Source of the DNA: Culex pipiens pallens
Taxonomy: Eukaryota; Arthropoda; Insecta; Diptera; Culicidae
Length of the DNA stretch: 64,000 bases
Assembly (NCBI RefSeq): GCF_016801865.2
Contig: NC_068939.1
Coordinates: 120,351,010-120,415,009, forward strand
Direction of reading: 5' to 3'
Under the pieces are notes generated by a model. It saw only the letters and a program-made list of their open reading frames with translations. It did no database searches and was not told where the DNA came from. Shown here in pieces: positions 1 to 12,900 of the stretch. Both the position numbers and the translations under genes were made by a program. Position 1 is the first letter of the stretch; the number at the start of each line of letters is the position of its first letter.

Positions 1-373
1 AGGGACCTGGAGCACCAGAACTTCTTAGCATAGTGCCAACACTGAAAGATTTTCTTCAGGAGTGAGGCCAATATTTTGGAATGTCTGAGCAGGCTAAATG
101 GAGCACCCGCCGTCGAACAGTTTGTGTTTTTTCTACAATGTATTTATTATGGAGCGAGGTGTCAAAACTGCTCTCGACGGCGGGTGCTCCGTTCCCCGGG
201 GGAGGGGGTCCCGAACGTGTTCTCGATCAACTGCGAAATGTCAAGGCATGAAAAGGATAAGCTGTCCGTCGACTTCGGCCCGAAATTACGCAATCTCGGG
301 AATGATCTGCCGGACGTGCTCATGGGCCCTTCCGGGAACCGAACCAGGGGGGGCTTGCGTTGATGGTAGATCT

Positions 374-955
374 TCAAATGCATATCAAAGAACTTTTTCT
401 CGGTTCAAAACTCCGCATCGCAACCACTCCGCCGTGTAGTTGGCGGAAGCCGGATCGTGCACCGCCGCCACGTCCTGCTCGAGCCGTTCTTCGAGTCGTA
501 CATCTGGTCACACGAGGCGATCGCGAATGACCGCCGAGGGGAAACATCTCACGCACTGTGGACGCTTGAAGCTCTTCTACTCGATCGGATACACCGCCTT
601 GGTGTTCTTCCGGATCATCAATAGGTGACGGAACGTTTCGGAACAAGAGCGGCACTGAGCAGTTGTCCAGCCGGATGTAGTTGTGCTCCTCTTCGGGAGA
701 GTCATGCTCGTTGTTCCAGCAAAGTATCGTAACGTCGTACTTGTAGCGGTTCATCGGGCTTCCCTCCAACGATCCCGATCCCGATCCCGGACGTTCGGCC
801 TTCATCTTCATGGCAGCAGCGAATGCAGCCAGGTTGAAAGGATCCATCAACCTGCAATGTTTTTTTCTTTAGTTTCAATTTACACCTCAATCCCCACCAA
901 CTAAACTTACCTGTACATCTTCCTAGATAATCATCCGCGCCGTTCTCCATCTGGG
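374..955 (-). CDS. Possible unrecognised gene fragment
   Basis: On the minus strand a good donor (GTAAGT, about 909) and acceptor (TTGCAG, about 851) frame a 59-bp intron of typical size. The downstream exon opens with a Met-Asp-Pro-Phe stretch, an Ala/Met/Lys-rich segment, a Gly-Ser run and an acidic Asp-Ser-Pro-Glu-Glu-Glu patch before the frame ends near 374. The last third is Arg/Gly-rich and looks less protein-like, so the true end may be earlier or a frame break may lie near 610. I do not recognise a family. No start is assigned, because the frame entering the exon is closed shortly upstream. A degraded gene piece is as likely as a live gene. Confidence 0.3.
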
Positions 956-1141
956 CCAGTAGCAGGCCTCCTTCCGGAATCTAACCATACTCGTCCTTCC
1001 GCCCGTTTCCTGAACATGTCTTACGGTTGGCTAGAGATTAGCCGCAAATCGCGACCGACACCTTAGGTCATGAATGAAGGTCTGGCAGTGAGCAGCATCC
1101 TGAAAATCGTTCAAATGTAACTACATATTTACAAAAATAAA

Positions 1142-1168
1142 TCAAGAGAGAGAGAGAGAGAGAGAGAG
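1142..1168. repeat. (AG)n dinucleotide microsatellite
   Basis: About twelve uninterrupted AG units directly downstream (minus strand) of the geminin-like sequence. Confidence 0.9.
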
Positions 1169-1567
1169 GAACTCTTCCAACTCACAGCGAATCGTCGTCG
1201 CTGTCGCTCGGTACTTCCGGCACAACGCCGCTGTCATCTTCCAGGCTAGTTCCGCCGCCGTGCTTCCCAAACGCAGCTCTATCTCGGCTTCGTCCTCCTG
1301 CAGCAGCTCGGTCAGCACTTCGACGATATTGCGCGATTCTTGCAGCATCTGTTTAGACGTGCTGAGTTCCTCCTTGAGCGACGAAAGCTGCTCGTACAGG
1401 TCCATGTTCTCCGAGAGGGATTCCTGGAGGGCGGCGCGTCGCTTCTCGGCCAGCACCTCCCAGTACTGCTGGCTGGGACCTTCGGCCGAGGTCAGGTCCT
1501 CCTCGGTGATGGTAGGTTTCGAGCCGAACGCCTTCTCCGGTGATGTCTGGCTCGACTGCGACCGCCT
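1142..1567 (-). pseudogene. Geminin-like coiled coil, frame-broken
   Basis: Geminin inhibits Cdt1 to prevent re-replication. The minus-strand frame holds the family's hallmark: an acidic Thr-Ser-Ala-Glu lead-in, a Gln-Tyr-Trp-Glu-Val-Leu-Ala-Glu-Lys-Arg-Arg motif, then a heptad coiled coil (about 1460-1290) with regular Leu spacing ending in Leu-Thr-Glu-Leu-Leu. The frame is blocked upstream by an in-frame TGA at 1568-1570. A plausible acidic Asp-Ser-Asp-Asp-Asp-Ser-Leu C-terminus with a stop at 1182-1184 lies in another frame, so one base appears lost near 1285. No convincing N-terminal exon was found upstream to 1860. This could be a retro-pseudogene, a decaying gene, or a real gene with two assembly errors. 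Identification as geminin is firm; the pseudogene status is not. Confidence 0.6.
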
Positions 1568-1860
1568 TCAAGGCCAACAGCCACCGCCTCCACCTCGGAA
1601 GTCAATTTTCACGCACTTTCCTCATCACCAGGAAACAAACAAACCGGCACAGCGTGGACCGTACATCGATTTCGAAGCGAACCTTTCCGGAAAGGATTTA
1701 ACCGGCGTTTAATATGACGTTCCGACGACGATTCCGCGATTAAACAAAAAAAAAACATGGTTTGACATTTCGAGCTGGCAGTTCTCGCTGTCAAAACCGA
1801 GGCGAGAAAGAGAAAAACGATCATGGCGGCCGCTGTCACGCTGGTAGTAAGCGATTCAAA

Positions 1861-2360
1861 AAATGTATGGGGGAAATCAATTTAAATTCAATATTTCCCA
1901 AATTAAAGACCGGTTAGGGATGAAATTTGACCTGGTGAAAGCTAATTTTTTTTTGAACCAGCAGGTCAAATTTTGTCATCCTGCGATTCGTAGTTGCTGA
2001 GATATTCACAAAAAAGAAAAATTCTCAGAACAAATTTGAATTTCTTACCACCAAACGAACAGCGCCATCTATGAGAAATTTTGGCCCGTCGGGTAATCCA
2101 TTATTTCTCCTCCACCGCACTCGCGCAAACTTTAAATTAAATTAATTTAGCAAAACGAGCTCCCATTTGCGACCAGTTTTGTTGCGGTGCTGCTGCTGCT
2201 GGACAACTTCAGGACAAACCAGTCAAAGACTCTGAAGACTGGATTTGGGTCACCCAAGGTTGGGTCGATTGTGTGTTTTGTATCCTAACCTTGATCTAGC
2301 TAAACGGGTATTAGATGAGAGCGTTCGATTTAGTTTTGCAGCTCTGTTTAATGTCTATAT
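1861..2360. other. Non-coding AT-rich stretch
   Basis: No supported gene or repeat boundary was seen. It contains a short CTG/GCT run near 2190 and poly-T/poly-A tracts. Confidence 0.5.
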
Positions 2361-2369
2361 TTGCATGTA

Positions 2370-2589
2370 CATAGAAAAAAAAAATCGTGGTAATATTACA
2401 TCTGGGATGGGGTACATCTTTTATGTCAGAAAATAGGTGTAATTTTACCTCTGGAAATGTGTAATTTTACCACATTTCTGGTGTAACGTCACTTTTTCAG
2501 TCTAAAATGAGGTAAAATTACATCATAAAAGAGGTAATATTCAACCTTCCAAAATTACAGCTTCCAAATTTACATTATTTTTTTCTGTG
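2370..2589. mobile_element. MITE, family with TIR CA(C/T)AGAAAAAA, copy 1
   Basis: The ends read CATAGAAAAAA and TTTTTTTCTGTG, flanked by TA on both sides (2368-2369 and 2590-2591), as in Tc1/mariner-type MITEs. The interior is AT-rich and contains several GTAATATTAC-like palindromes. Two further copies lie at 2991-3216 and 3391-3907. Confidence 0.7.
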
Positions 2590-2860
2590 TACTTTGTCCG
2601 CGGCGGAATGAAGTCAGGCGCTTAAATTGGATCTAGTGGCGATCAATACTGAACCAGCTGGGTGCAGTAGAGAGTCTCGATGATGGAAGAAGCACTTGAA
2701 CTAGAAACTAGAACAGGTCAGTGGATTATTTCCATTGCATCCAGTTTTGCTTTCCTTCCACTGAGAAAAATCACTCGAAAAATGAGCTTCTAAAATACCT
2801 CATCTAGACCTACCTTCACGTATACATATCGACTCAGAATCAAATACTGACAAATTTCTA

Positions 2861-2950
2861 TGGGTGGGGTAAACGACGATTCAAACCCATCACCAACAGC
2901 AAAGACTGGCGCCTTAGCCAGCTCGGCCATTACACCGATGAAGAATAGAA
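2861..2950 (-). repeat. tRNA-derived SINE head (minus strand)
   Basis: Read on the minus strand, the segment has a Pol III A box of tRNA-Leu/Ser type (TGGCCGAGCTGGC) and a B box (GGGTTTGAATC) about 35 bases further on. The rest does not fold as a complete tRNA and continues into non-tRNA sequence toward 2770, so it is a SINE relic rather than a tRNA gene. Confidence 0.55.
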
Positions 2951-2990
2951 TGAATAAACGCATATATGAGCATGACATTTCGGTCAAGTA

Positions 2991-3216
2991 TCACAGAAAA
3001 AAAAATGATGGTAATATTCATCAGGAAATGGTGACAGATTTTGTGGCAAAATAAATGATAAATTTTACCCCAGAAAATGATGAATTTTCATCAGTTTTTG
3101 ATGAATATTCATCAGGTTCACATTTTTACACATTTTTATGTAATATTACACAAATAAAGAGGTAATATTCAACCTACCAAATTTTCAATATTCCAAAATT
3201 CAACTTTTTTTCTGTG
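2991..3216. mobile_element. MITE, CACAGAAAAAA family, copy 2
   Basis: It starts CACAGAAAAAAAAATGATGG and ends TTTTTTTCTGTG followed by TA. The interior repeats GATGAATTTTCATC-type short palindromes and is nearly identical to the copy at 3391. Confidence 0.7.
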
Positions 3217-3390
3217 TAGGTTTCCCATACTGATGGGCTACATATTTCAGGGTGTAATATTACATACAATTTCATGAAATAATGCAAAATTAATTTTACA
3301 CCCAGGCTTTTTACATGCTGCTGGATTACTACTTTTTTTGCTGTTTTCTTCATAAAAAAACGTGACTTGTAGACGCCTTCCAAAGTACCA

Positions 3391-3907
3391 GCACAGATAA
3401 AAAAAAATATGGTAATATTCATCAGGAAATGATGACAGATTTTGAGGCAAAAAATTGATTAATTTTACCCAAGAAAATGATGAATTTTCATCAGTTTTTG
3501 ATGAATATTCATCAGGTTCACATTTTTACACATTTTTTATGCAATACAAGCTCTTCCCGGCAAACTTCGTCTTGCCCTTTTTAATTTTCCTGACGTTTAA
3601 TGCTTGTTTGCTAATTCAGCCTCCTGTGATCAAAATTTGATTTTACGTTACTTTTCCCATACAATCTGCAGACCTTCCGGAATCGGTTCCAGAGTGGCCA
3701 AAGTTGTTACTTTTTGGCGTAAGAACCTTCCTTGGGCTTATACGAACCCAACGCAACAAAGACCACCTCGATCCGACTCTCCGTATTGAACTGATTCGCG
3801 TTCGAACAAAACCGTCGAAATTTTTTATATATATAGATTACTCAAAAAAAAGGTAATATTCAACCTACCAAATTTTCAACATTCCAAAATTCAACTTTTT
3901 TTCTGTG
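3391..3907. mobile_element. MITE, CACAGAAAAAA family, copy 3, interrupted
   Basis: The left half (3391-3540) and right half (about 3839-3907) align with the copy at 2991-3216. About 295 bases of unrelated sequence (about 3541-3838, ending in a TATATATATAGATT run) are inserted between them. The insert has no clear terminal repeats and could be a truncated LINE 3' end. Confidence 0.65.
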
Positions 3908-3959
3908 TAGTTTAAAAAAATCAGTTTAAAGTGTAATATTTTTTTCAACGAAAAAAAAA

Positions 3960-6830
3960 ACAACTACACAGAAAAAGAAGTTTACAAGATTACCAAACTC
4001 TCATAAGATTACGAAAATCTTCAGGGGGTTTCGACCTTATGAAAGTCTGCACAAATCTTTTAAAACTTTCAATGTTTTAATATGTATTTAAGTCTTCTGT
4101 AGAATTCAAGTTAAAATAAAACATGTTTTCTAGTCATCAAACCATTTTTAAAAATTGATTGACTTTAGTTCGGGAAAAACTTATATGATCAATCTGTTTA
4201 TGAACCCTTAGAAGTTTGATGCTGTGAAGCTTTTTGCCTTAATATTTTCAAAATCAGACATGTTTTTTTTTCTTTTTCTAAACTAACCTTCTTTAAATTT
4301 GACTCGTACTCCAGCTTTTTAGAAATTTACAACTCCAACACTGTTATTCCAACTTCTAAGAATTTGACGACTCCAACTCCGGGTTCTCAAACAATACCCG
4401 ACTCCAAATTTACGGTAGTGTAGCCTCTTAGTAACATCATTTTTACTAGAAAACTTAAAGTTATCTGATAAATTGAAGACTATTTAATTGCATACTGATT
4501 TGGAGACTCCAAGACATGTTGACTTTCGAAGCCTATTCTTGTAGACTTTTTGAAAACTTGTAGACTTGAAGAGAAAAAAGGCATTTAAGATATTGTATAT
4601 ATTCGAAGACATGAAGTTTAAAACTCTTGTAGACCGTGAATCTTATGAGCTTTCAAAGGTTTGTAGATTTATATCTTATAAGATAATATCATAATATCTT
4701 GAAGGTTTGTTTTCACGTGAATAATTGTAGACTTGGTGGCTTAGAGACTTTCTATACTAAATTTTCAACTGAAATTTTTAGGTTTGTAGACTTTTGAAGA
4801 CATGTGAATTACAGATCCCTTATAAGGGTAATATACCCTTTATAATCAAACACCTATCTTCGTCATAGAGAGATTTTGATGCTCGATTAAAGCTTCAAAA
4901 GTTTAAGGCTATAAACTCACTAGCAACATCACCGCCTCGAGTAAGCACGCGAATGTATGCCACTTACTGGCCAAAAAGATCAAATTTAATGCACTTTTGA
5001 CCATAATTTCTATTTCGCGAGACCATTTCTCATCATTTTTTTGGCACACACAACCGCATGCAAGATGAGAGCTTAACTGCTTAACGAAAGTCGCCATCAA
5101 TATCTTTTCAATTGCGCTAACGTTTTCAAAGCGCTTAAGATATAAAATTGCTTCCAACTACCGGCAACATGTTCTTTTGAACATTAGTTAGTCACTCACT
5201 GGAAAAATAATCCCGAAACATGTAAATAATTAGCAAGCGCCATCAAAAAAATAATCGCGCCAAGTCTTTTTACATTTGACTTTTGACGACCCATTCCAAT
5301 CGAAGGCTGAAGAAAACCGAGCGAGAAGCGAAGGCAAGTAAAGAACAAAGGGTGGCCACCAACACCACCAGCAGCGCAACCAGTGATGCCAGGAAACTTT
5401 CTCTATAAATGCCACTTTTCGTGAGTGTTCGCTTAAAATTTCGTCACAAATGGCAGCACTAAGCAGACCCAAAAGAGCGCTGGAAGAAAAAAGAACTAAG
5501 CTGAAAATAGAAAAATGGGCGTGGCCCAGTGCATTCTCGTCAGATTAGAATACATTTGGGAAATTTTTTTTTTTAAATGCTTGTAAAATGAATAGAATGA
5601 CTTTTAGTATAAGTGAAAATAAACAGAAATGTTCACAAAAAGTTGCTCAACTCGTGGTGTACTTGGTTTTATTAAATTTCATGGAACACTCCAGATTATC
5701 CAGCATCATTCAAACACGACCGTTTATAAGGCTTAAAATGGGTATATTAACCCTACGTATGAAAACTTAAAGATTTGTAAACTTGAAATTTTGAAGATAG
5801 GAAGATTTGAAGTAATCCGTGCCTAAATCTGGAAAACTCAAATACTAGCAGTATTAAAATGTAATAATTTAAATAGAACTCAAAATGTTCATGAATGCTC
5901 TTTTACTAGCAAATAAACAATTTTTAATTGACCAACCCTTCCATTCTCTCACTGTTTACAAACAGTTCCGCCTAGGGCGGAGAACGTAACCCAAGTCATA
6001 ACCCCTAGACAAAAACAAGTCTCGTTGGCTTAGGGTTTAACGATCACACGCAGATCGCACGCCCCAGGGGCTGAGGGCCAAAGATAAAGCGATTCTTGTT
6101 GGCCTCTCCCTCATCCTCCACCTAGCAAGTCTTGAGAGCCACAATGTCTGCGATCGCGCCAGTTCTTTGTCTGCGGAGTAGGGGGTTTCTCTCGTTCTTT
6201 CTAAAGTATAGTGTACCAGTAAAAGTATGCTCAACCTCAGTGTAGAAAATGTTAATGTCTGACCCTGAAAGCATAACCAGAGCCAGAGTTCGTGCGGAGG
6301 TTTTGGTTTGGTTGTGCTGGCTGGTTGATATTGGCACAACTTGGAAGGGGGTTCTTAATATATAGTAATTTTTACGATGATATATTTGGATAATATTGGA
6401 GAGGTAATTTTGAAGACTTTATATTGTTAAAACATTTGGAAACATTAAAGACTTTGGTTATTAAATAGGCTAAAAATTGTATTATTAAGATAACTTTCAA
6501 GAATTTAAATTTATTTGAGCACCCCTGCAGCTAAAAGCTTCCGCCACAGAGTTGGTAGTCAGTGTTGTGGCACAAGAAATGCTCTGTTCTGTCTGTTTAT
6601 GACCACAAACACGCGGCTCACTTGCCAACGAGTAACGAGGGGGAAGATGACCATAGTGATCTCTGGCCAAGATACCAAGCCACCCCAAGGTCGTCAAGCA
6701 AAGCGTAGTGTGTACTGTACAGACAAAAGGAAGTCGTCGGACCAAGGCGTAAATTATGATCCCCCTCCTTATTTGAAGACGCGCACAATGCACCTGATTT
6801 CAATATTAATTCTTTGTTTTTTCCTCTTTT
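3960..6830. other. Gene-poor upstream region of CDC42SE
   Basis: Mostly AT-rich DNA. About 4010-4800 and 5760-5820 hold irregular repeats of GTAGACTT/GAAGACTT-like motifs. About 5255-5490 and 6000-6330 are less AT-biased and could contain 5' untranslated exons or promoter sequence of the downstream CDC42SE gene, but no reading frame or element boundary is convincing. Confidence 0.4.
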
Positions 6831-6953
6831 TCAGAACACCAACAGCACCAACTAGTAGCGTGTCCAACTAGAACTTCCTTATTTGAGGCAGTCGGACGCG
6901 GGCCCGACGCCGCAAACTCATCCAGGGTGGAGAGAAAACTGAAGAGCGGCAAG

Positions 6954-9900
6954 ATGGCCAGCACGGGCGATATCTGGCTGCAGTGGTTCTCGTGCTGTTT
7001 CCACCAGCCGCAGAGCCCGCGGCGAAGGCGCCACCACCAGCGGCTGCGGATAGACCGGTCTATGATCGGCAACCCCACCAACTTTGTGCACACAGGTTAG
7101 TTTAAAAAAAAAGGGGATAGAGCAATTCTTCACGACAACCAGCTTAGCTGAAACTTTTTGGCTATCCTATAATCAAAGAAGGCATTTTGCATCATACAAG
7201 TATCCATAAAATGTTGGCAGCTGTCCATACTAAAATGGGTTTTAGATATTCGAAAATATGTTTCTTGAGAAGGGATTTTCTGATCGATTTTGTTTCTTAG
7301 GGAAAATAGTAGTTTAGGCAACAAGTTGCAAAAAGAGGATTTTTTCAGCACGAGTCATACATTTATCCAACGAGGTTCACCGAGGTCGTAAAGTAGAACT
7401 TTTCAGCATTTATTTTGAAAAGCGTTGCTAATTGATCTGTTATTTTTGTACAGAAAAGTAGGCTATTTCGTCGTTCAAGAATGACAGGGAAAGTAAGTAG
7501 TTTCACGACGGAATTGCAAAAAAGCATCTTTTGATTCTTTTGAACCATATGAAGGATATGAAATTTTATTTTTCAGTATTGAAAATCTACCTAAAAAATT
7601 CCGAGATATCACGAGTGGAATAATGATGGCTAGTTCGATAACATAGGATAACACCAAGAAATTTTAATTTTACACAAAATTTAAACTTATGGAGGCTGTA
7701 TTCAGCAATCAGCAATGTCCAAAACCAAGAAAATCGTAGGAAATTTTCTCAGCTTTTCAATAATATTTTTGCTGGGTTGCTTTCCCTTGAAGTTTTTTAA
7801 CTCTCTACAACCCAACCCCGCCTCTAGGTGGACTTCAACATAAAAATTCGCCAAAAAATATTTATTCAACCATTTTTTGATCTTTAAAAAGCATTGGAAA
7901 TAAGAACTCTTAAATTTAAGAAAATTTTAGGGTTGGAAGTGTGAGTTGTTTTATATGACTTTGCCAATGTTAAAAAAAATGGGGTAAATTTGGCTGTGTT
8001 TTTTACTAATACTTTCTTTATTATATGTAAAAATAAGTATGCAGTATTTTTGGATTGTCGCAAAATATGCCTGTAAGCATTTTTAAACAATATAAATGAA
8101 AATGGTTTCATTCTAGAATAAAAATGTGAAAATATGCAAAAAATCAAAAAGTGGCTGTAAAAAACATGAAAAAATTAAAAAGACAAAAGGATGATAAGCG
8201 TTAGTATAAGCCACATAAAAACAGAAACAAGCATTAACTAAACAAGATTAATGCAAATATAAATACCTAAAAATATAACAAGAAAAGCATAAAACAAGAG
8301 AAGTAAAGATTTTCGTAGAACAAAAATTGCTCAAAATGACCTCCTGAACAACGGAAAAATAAAAAAAAGAACAAAAAATTTGGGCAGTAGACAGTTAAAT
8401 AAAAAAAAATACAATTATGTTGAAAAACTTGCCTAATAATGCCTATAACTTAAAACGATTAAAAATTTGATTTTGCATCTAAAAATGATTTTTGAAATTT
8501 TGTTTGAAAAATTATCGATTTTAAGTACAGTATTTGTTCGGTAACTGGGTGTTGTTTAACTGGGCTGCTTTTTGGCTGGGTGCCCGATAACTGGACTGTA
8601 GTCCAGTTAAAAAGAAGCCAAACGTCAAAAAACAAAAACAAGGCAAAAAGATTCAGGGGTCAGTGGATGCAAAAATCTATTTTACCAACTTAATATTCCT
8701 TATATGTTTTTGTTTTTTTGTTGTGAAATTGTATCTCGCATTCAAATAAAATTTAGAGCAAATGTTCTAGTAATAGTTATAAGTTACTTTTATTTTCATA
8801 TTTTGAACAGCATTCGGTAATTGTGCCATTAGGGTACAATAACAAAATCGATTTCCCAGCACAGCAATTTTTCAATTCCTTTTGGGGTCCTAAACAACTT
8901 ACTAAAGTTTTGAAACGATTGATTAAGTCCGCACTTTGCCATGCAAATTTTTATGGGAAAATAATTTTTTTTTATTTGATATTTAAAAAATCCACGTTTC
9001 ACGCTATAATAAAACCGGACTCATAATGGGATGCTCTTAAAGGTGCTCTACAACTTTCCCGAAGAGGGTATGAAGCTAACTTGTTCTTGATACAGCGTCC
9101 TCAAATCTCATCAAAACGTGATATTCGAACAACTACACATTTCAGACCAGTTTTGGAAACGCTTTTCCTTTTTTTAGGAGCAAGTTAGCGCCATTTTCTC
9201 TTCGGGAAAGCTGTAGCGCACATTCCAAAGCAACCGAATATGAATCCGTTTTTAGTATAGCGCGAAACGTGGATTTTTGAAAAAAAAAAACAAGATCCAA
9301 AAAAAAAATTTCCCCATACTAATTTTCATACGCTTTGCCCAAAGTGTGGACTTAACCAATCGTTCCAAAGCTTTAGTTGTTGAGTTGTTTAGGACCCCAA
9401 AAGGAAATGAAAAGTAGCTGTGCTCACTAAATTTGGACAGCTTTACTGGGCCATGCTCTCAGCCCAGTATTTTCCGTGTACCATTTTTGGTGAAAAAAAA
9501 AACGAATCCCTTCTCAAGCTAAAATTTTTCGAGTATTCAGATTCCTATTTTGTGTAACCAGTCCGCAATTTCTTAAAATACATATTTTCTAGTTTTTGAA
9601 ACAAAAATTTAGGACAAAAATTCGCAACATTGGATTTTTGGAAAAAAATGTTTACCAAAACATTTTTGATTACAGTTTTTAATATAAATTGAATTTGCAA
9701 TCCTAAAGTGCTTTAAAGAATGTTTTATACCATGAACCGTTTTCGAGATATGGACACTTATAGTTTGATTTTAACTAAAAAATTACAGTTTCTCGTTATT
9801 TTTAAATAGCAACAATTTCTGAAAACAAAAAAAAATCCAAGGGTTGGTTCAGAAAATTTCCTGAATTTCGTCTAAGAAACATTTCAGTTTGGACCTCGTG

Positions 9901-12900
9901 TTACAGCGGATAAAAGAAAAATCAAACAGGAAAATTTAAATTTTCTAAATTTGGTGCTTTTTTTCCAGCAACTATAATGGTCCAATTTTCAATGCTGAAA
10001 ATTTAAACTTTTCTGAAATTTTCTGGTTTCTTTGTCCACTAAAACATGTAGAAAAATATAAAATATAACAACGGATTGAGGAAATTTAATTTTCGTGACA
10101 GATTTTTTAATATCAACGTATCAAACGTATCAAAATTGTATGGGTACTTGGATGGGTGAACCAATTAATCAAAATTGCTTCTTTATCCAGGTTTTTAAGC
10201 GAAGATGGCGTTCGAATATTGAACGCCCGAAATGTCAAAATCGCGCAGTAGCACCAACATTAGAAAAAAAAAATGCGGCTGTCATGCCATGGCACACTTT
10301 TTTCGTAATGTTGGTACCACTGCGTGATTTTGACATTTTGGGCGTTCACCATTCGAACGCCATTTTCGCTTAAAAACCTGGATAGAAATGCACAAAATAG
10401 GCCGAATTTGTAGAGAATTGCTCATAGTAGCCCGGGCAGGTGGGAATAACAAAACGGAGGTCATTTCAATAACAAGCCCTGTTAAAATATCTGATTTTTC
10501 CTAAAAAAAACCACTTAGTCTAACAATTGTTATTGAACAGATCTTAGGGAGCGTTCTTTTATTACGTAACGCAAAAAATCGGATTTTAGACCCCCTCTCC
10601 CAAAATTTTCATACAAATTTAAAAAAAAAATGTATGGAGCGTAACACGGCCTCCGACCTCCCCTCCCCCCAACTGCGTTACGTAATAAAAGAACGCTCCT
10701 TTATGAGAGAGTAAGACAATAACAACTCAAAGTATCAACTATGGAAAATCATTCAATCATTGATCGCTTTATTCATTTACAAATGAGCAATTCTCTACAA
10801 AACCGGCCGATTTCGACCATTTTTATTTTTTGTATTTTTTTATTTGGCTCAAACTTTGTGGGGGCCTTCCCCATGACCAAAGAAGCCATTTTGCATCATT
10901 AGTTTGTCCATATAAATTTCCATACAAATTTGGCAGCTGTTCATACAAAAATGGTACGTAAATATTCGAAAATCCGTAACTTTTGAAGGAATTTTTTGAT
11001 CAATTTGGTGTCTTCGGCAAAGTTGTAGGTATTGTTAAGGACTATTTAGAAAAAAATAGGTACACGGAAAAAAAAATTTCCCGATTTTTTTATTAACTTT
11101 TTTTTCACAAAAACTCAAATTCCCAAAATACGTATTTTTTGATTTTCGAGATTTTTTGATATGTTTTAGGGGACAAAAATCCGCAACTTTTGAGCTATAG
11201 AGAAACATGGTCAAAAAATCTGCCGCCGAGTTATGATTTTTTGAAAAACTGGTAATTTTTGGAAAAATATAAATTTCATACATAAAATTTTTTTGACCTC
11301 ATTTTTTTATGCAAAATTGAATTTGCAATCGAAAATTACTTTACAGATTTTTTGATAAAGGGCCCCGTTTTCAAGTTATAGCCACCGAAAGTTTGATTTC
11401 AGCGAAATATTTGCAGTTTTTCGATTTTTAAAAATAGTGATTATGAGTGACCATTTCTGAAAATATTTTTTTTGAAAAGTTCAGAAAATTTGCTATAAAA
11501 TTGTCTAAGAGACATTGAAGATTGGACCTCTGGTTGTTGAGATACAGCGGCTTAAAGAAAAAGAAACACGAAAATTGAAGTTTTCTAAGTCTCACCCAAA
11601 CAGCCCACCATTTTCTAATGACGATATCTCAGCAATTAATGGTTCAATCACAGAGTAATCCAGAGGACGCAGTCCGAACAAATGTCATCGAATTTTGTGG
11701 CTGCGTTACGGTTGTTGTTGTTGGATCTACCTATAAGGGTAGCAGGCGTTATGTTTCTGAACGGATATTTGAATTGAATCTAGTAGCCAAGAATTAAAAA
11801 TAATTGCCTGTCAAACTGACTTTTGTTTCGTTTTGAAAAAAAAATCTTTGACGGGCCGATCATGATTTTTTTTTTTGATTTGATGAAGGAGATAATCCGC
11901 CCGGCAAACTGACCTCGTCTCGGGGCCGGAAAGTCGGCTTTAAAGAAATGTCATGTTTTGCTGAGGGAGGAAATCAGCCAGGCTCGGATTGCGAAGAAAT
12001 GTTTATGTTTTTTTCAATATGTTTGGCATATGTTTGAATATAATAAGGCAAATATAATTTTAAGCGGCTATACATTTAATTGATATAATGGGAATTGTTT
12101 CTTATTTTCAAATGAAAACCAAACGGAGGAAGTATAAAATACGCGGGACATGTTTCTTTGGGAGCTGCGGGGTTTTGATAGCAAGAAAACTGTTTAAATC
12201 ACCACCTCCCCCCTCCAAGGCCGGGAACACAAGTGCAATGTATCACAAATCAATAGAATTCGGAACTTCGAGCGATGGCACTTTTGAGAGTCAATTCACA
12301 ACTCTGGTCATTAAAAGTAAGCCAATACCTACTCGGAATTAACGTCTCGGTAGCTTTTCAATCAAGCAATTAATCAGCCACTGGCGACGTACGCAAACTT
12401 GTGCAAGCCAACTTTCCCATCTGCAAGACGTTAAGACGCCCTGCGGCTCGGTAAACGCCTTATCGAATATTTAACGGAAAAACTGATAACAGTTCGAAAG
12501 CAACCTAAAAATTATGAATTTTCAACTGATTGAGTCGGATTGAGTAATGTTTTAAATTTCTGACAAGTAAAACTGTCATTGAAAAAACGTAACGCCTCTG
12601 AAAATCCAGTGAACTAAGATAGCAAAGAAATAGCTTCTCATGCTAAGTTTTTCCTGAAGGGGGGATGTACCACGATGTACCGCGTAACGCAACCATAAAT
12701 TAAATGCCAGTGCTCCCTCTGGATTACTCTGTGGTTCAATTTTCAATGTTGATACATGAAACATTCGTGAAATTTTCCGATCTTTTCGAAAAAAATATTT
12801 TGAAAAAAATTAAATCAAGACTAACATTTTAAAAGGGCCAAACATTGAATATTATGCCCATTTAAAATGTTAGACTTGATTTAATTTTTTTCAAAATATT

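Noticed and set aside
4010..4800. Tandem satellite of GTAGACTT
   Set aside because: Motifs recur irregularly without a constant period; treated as degraded low-complexity DNA.
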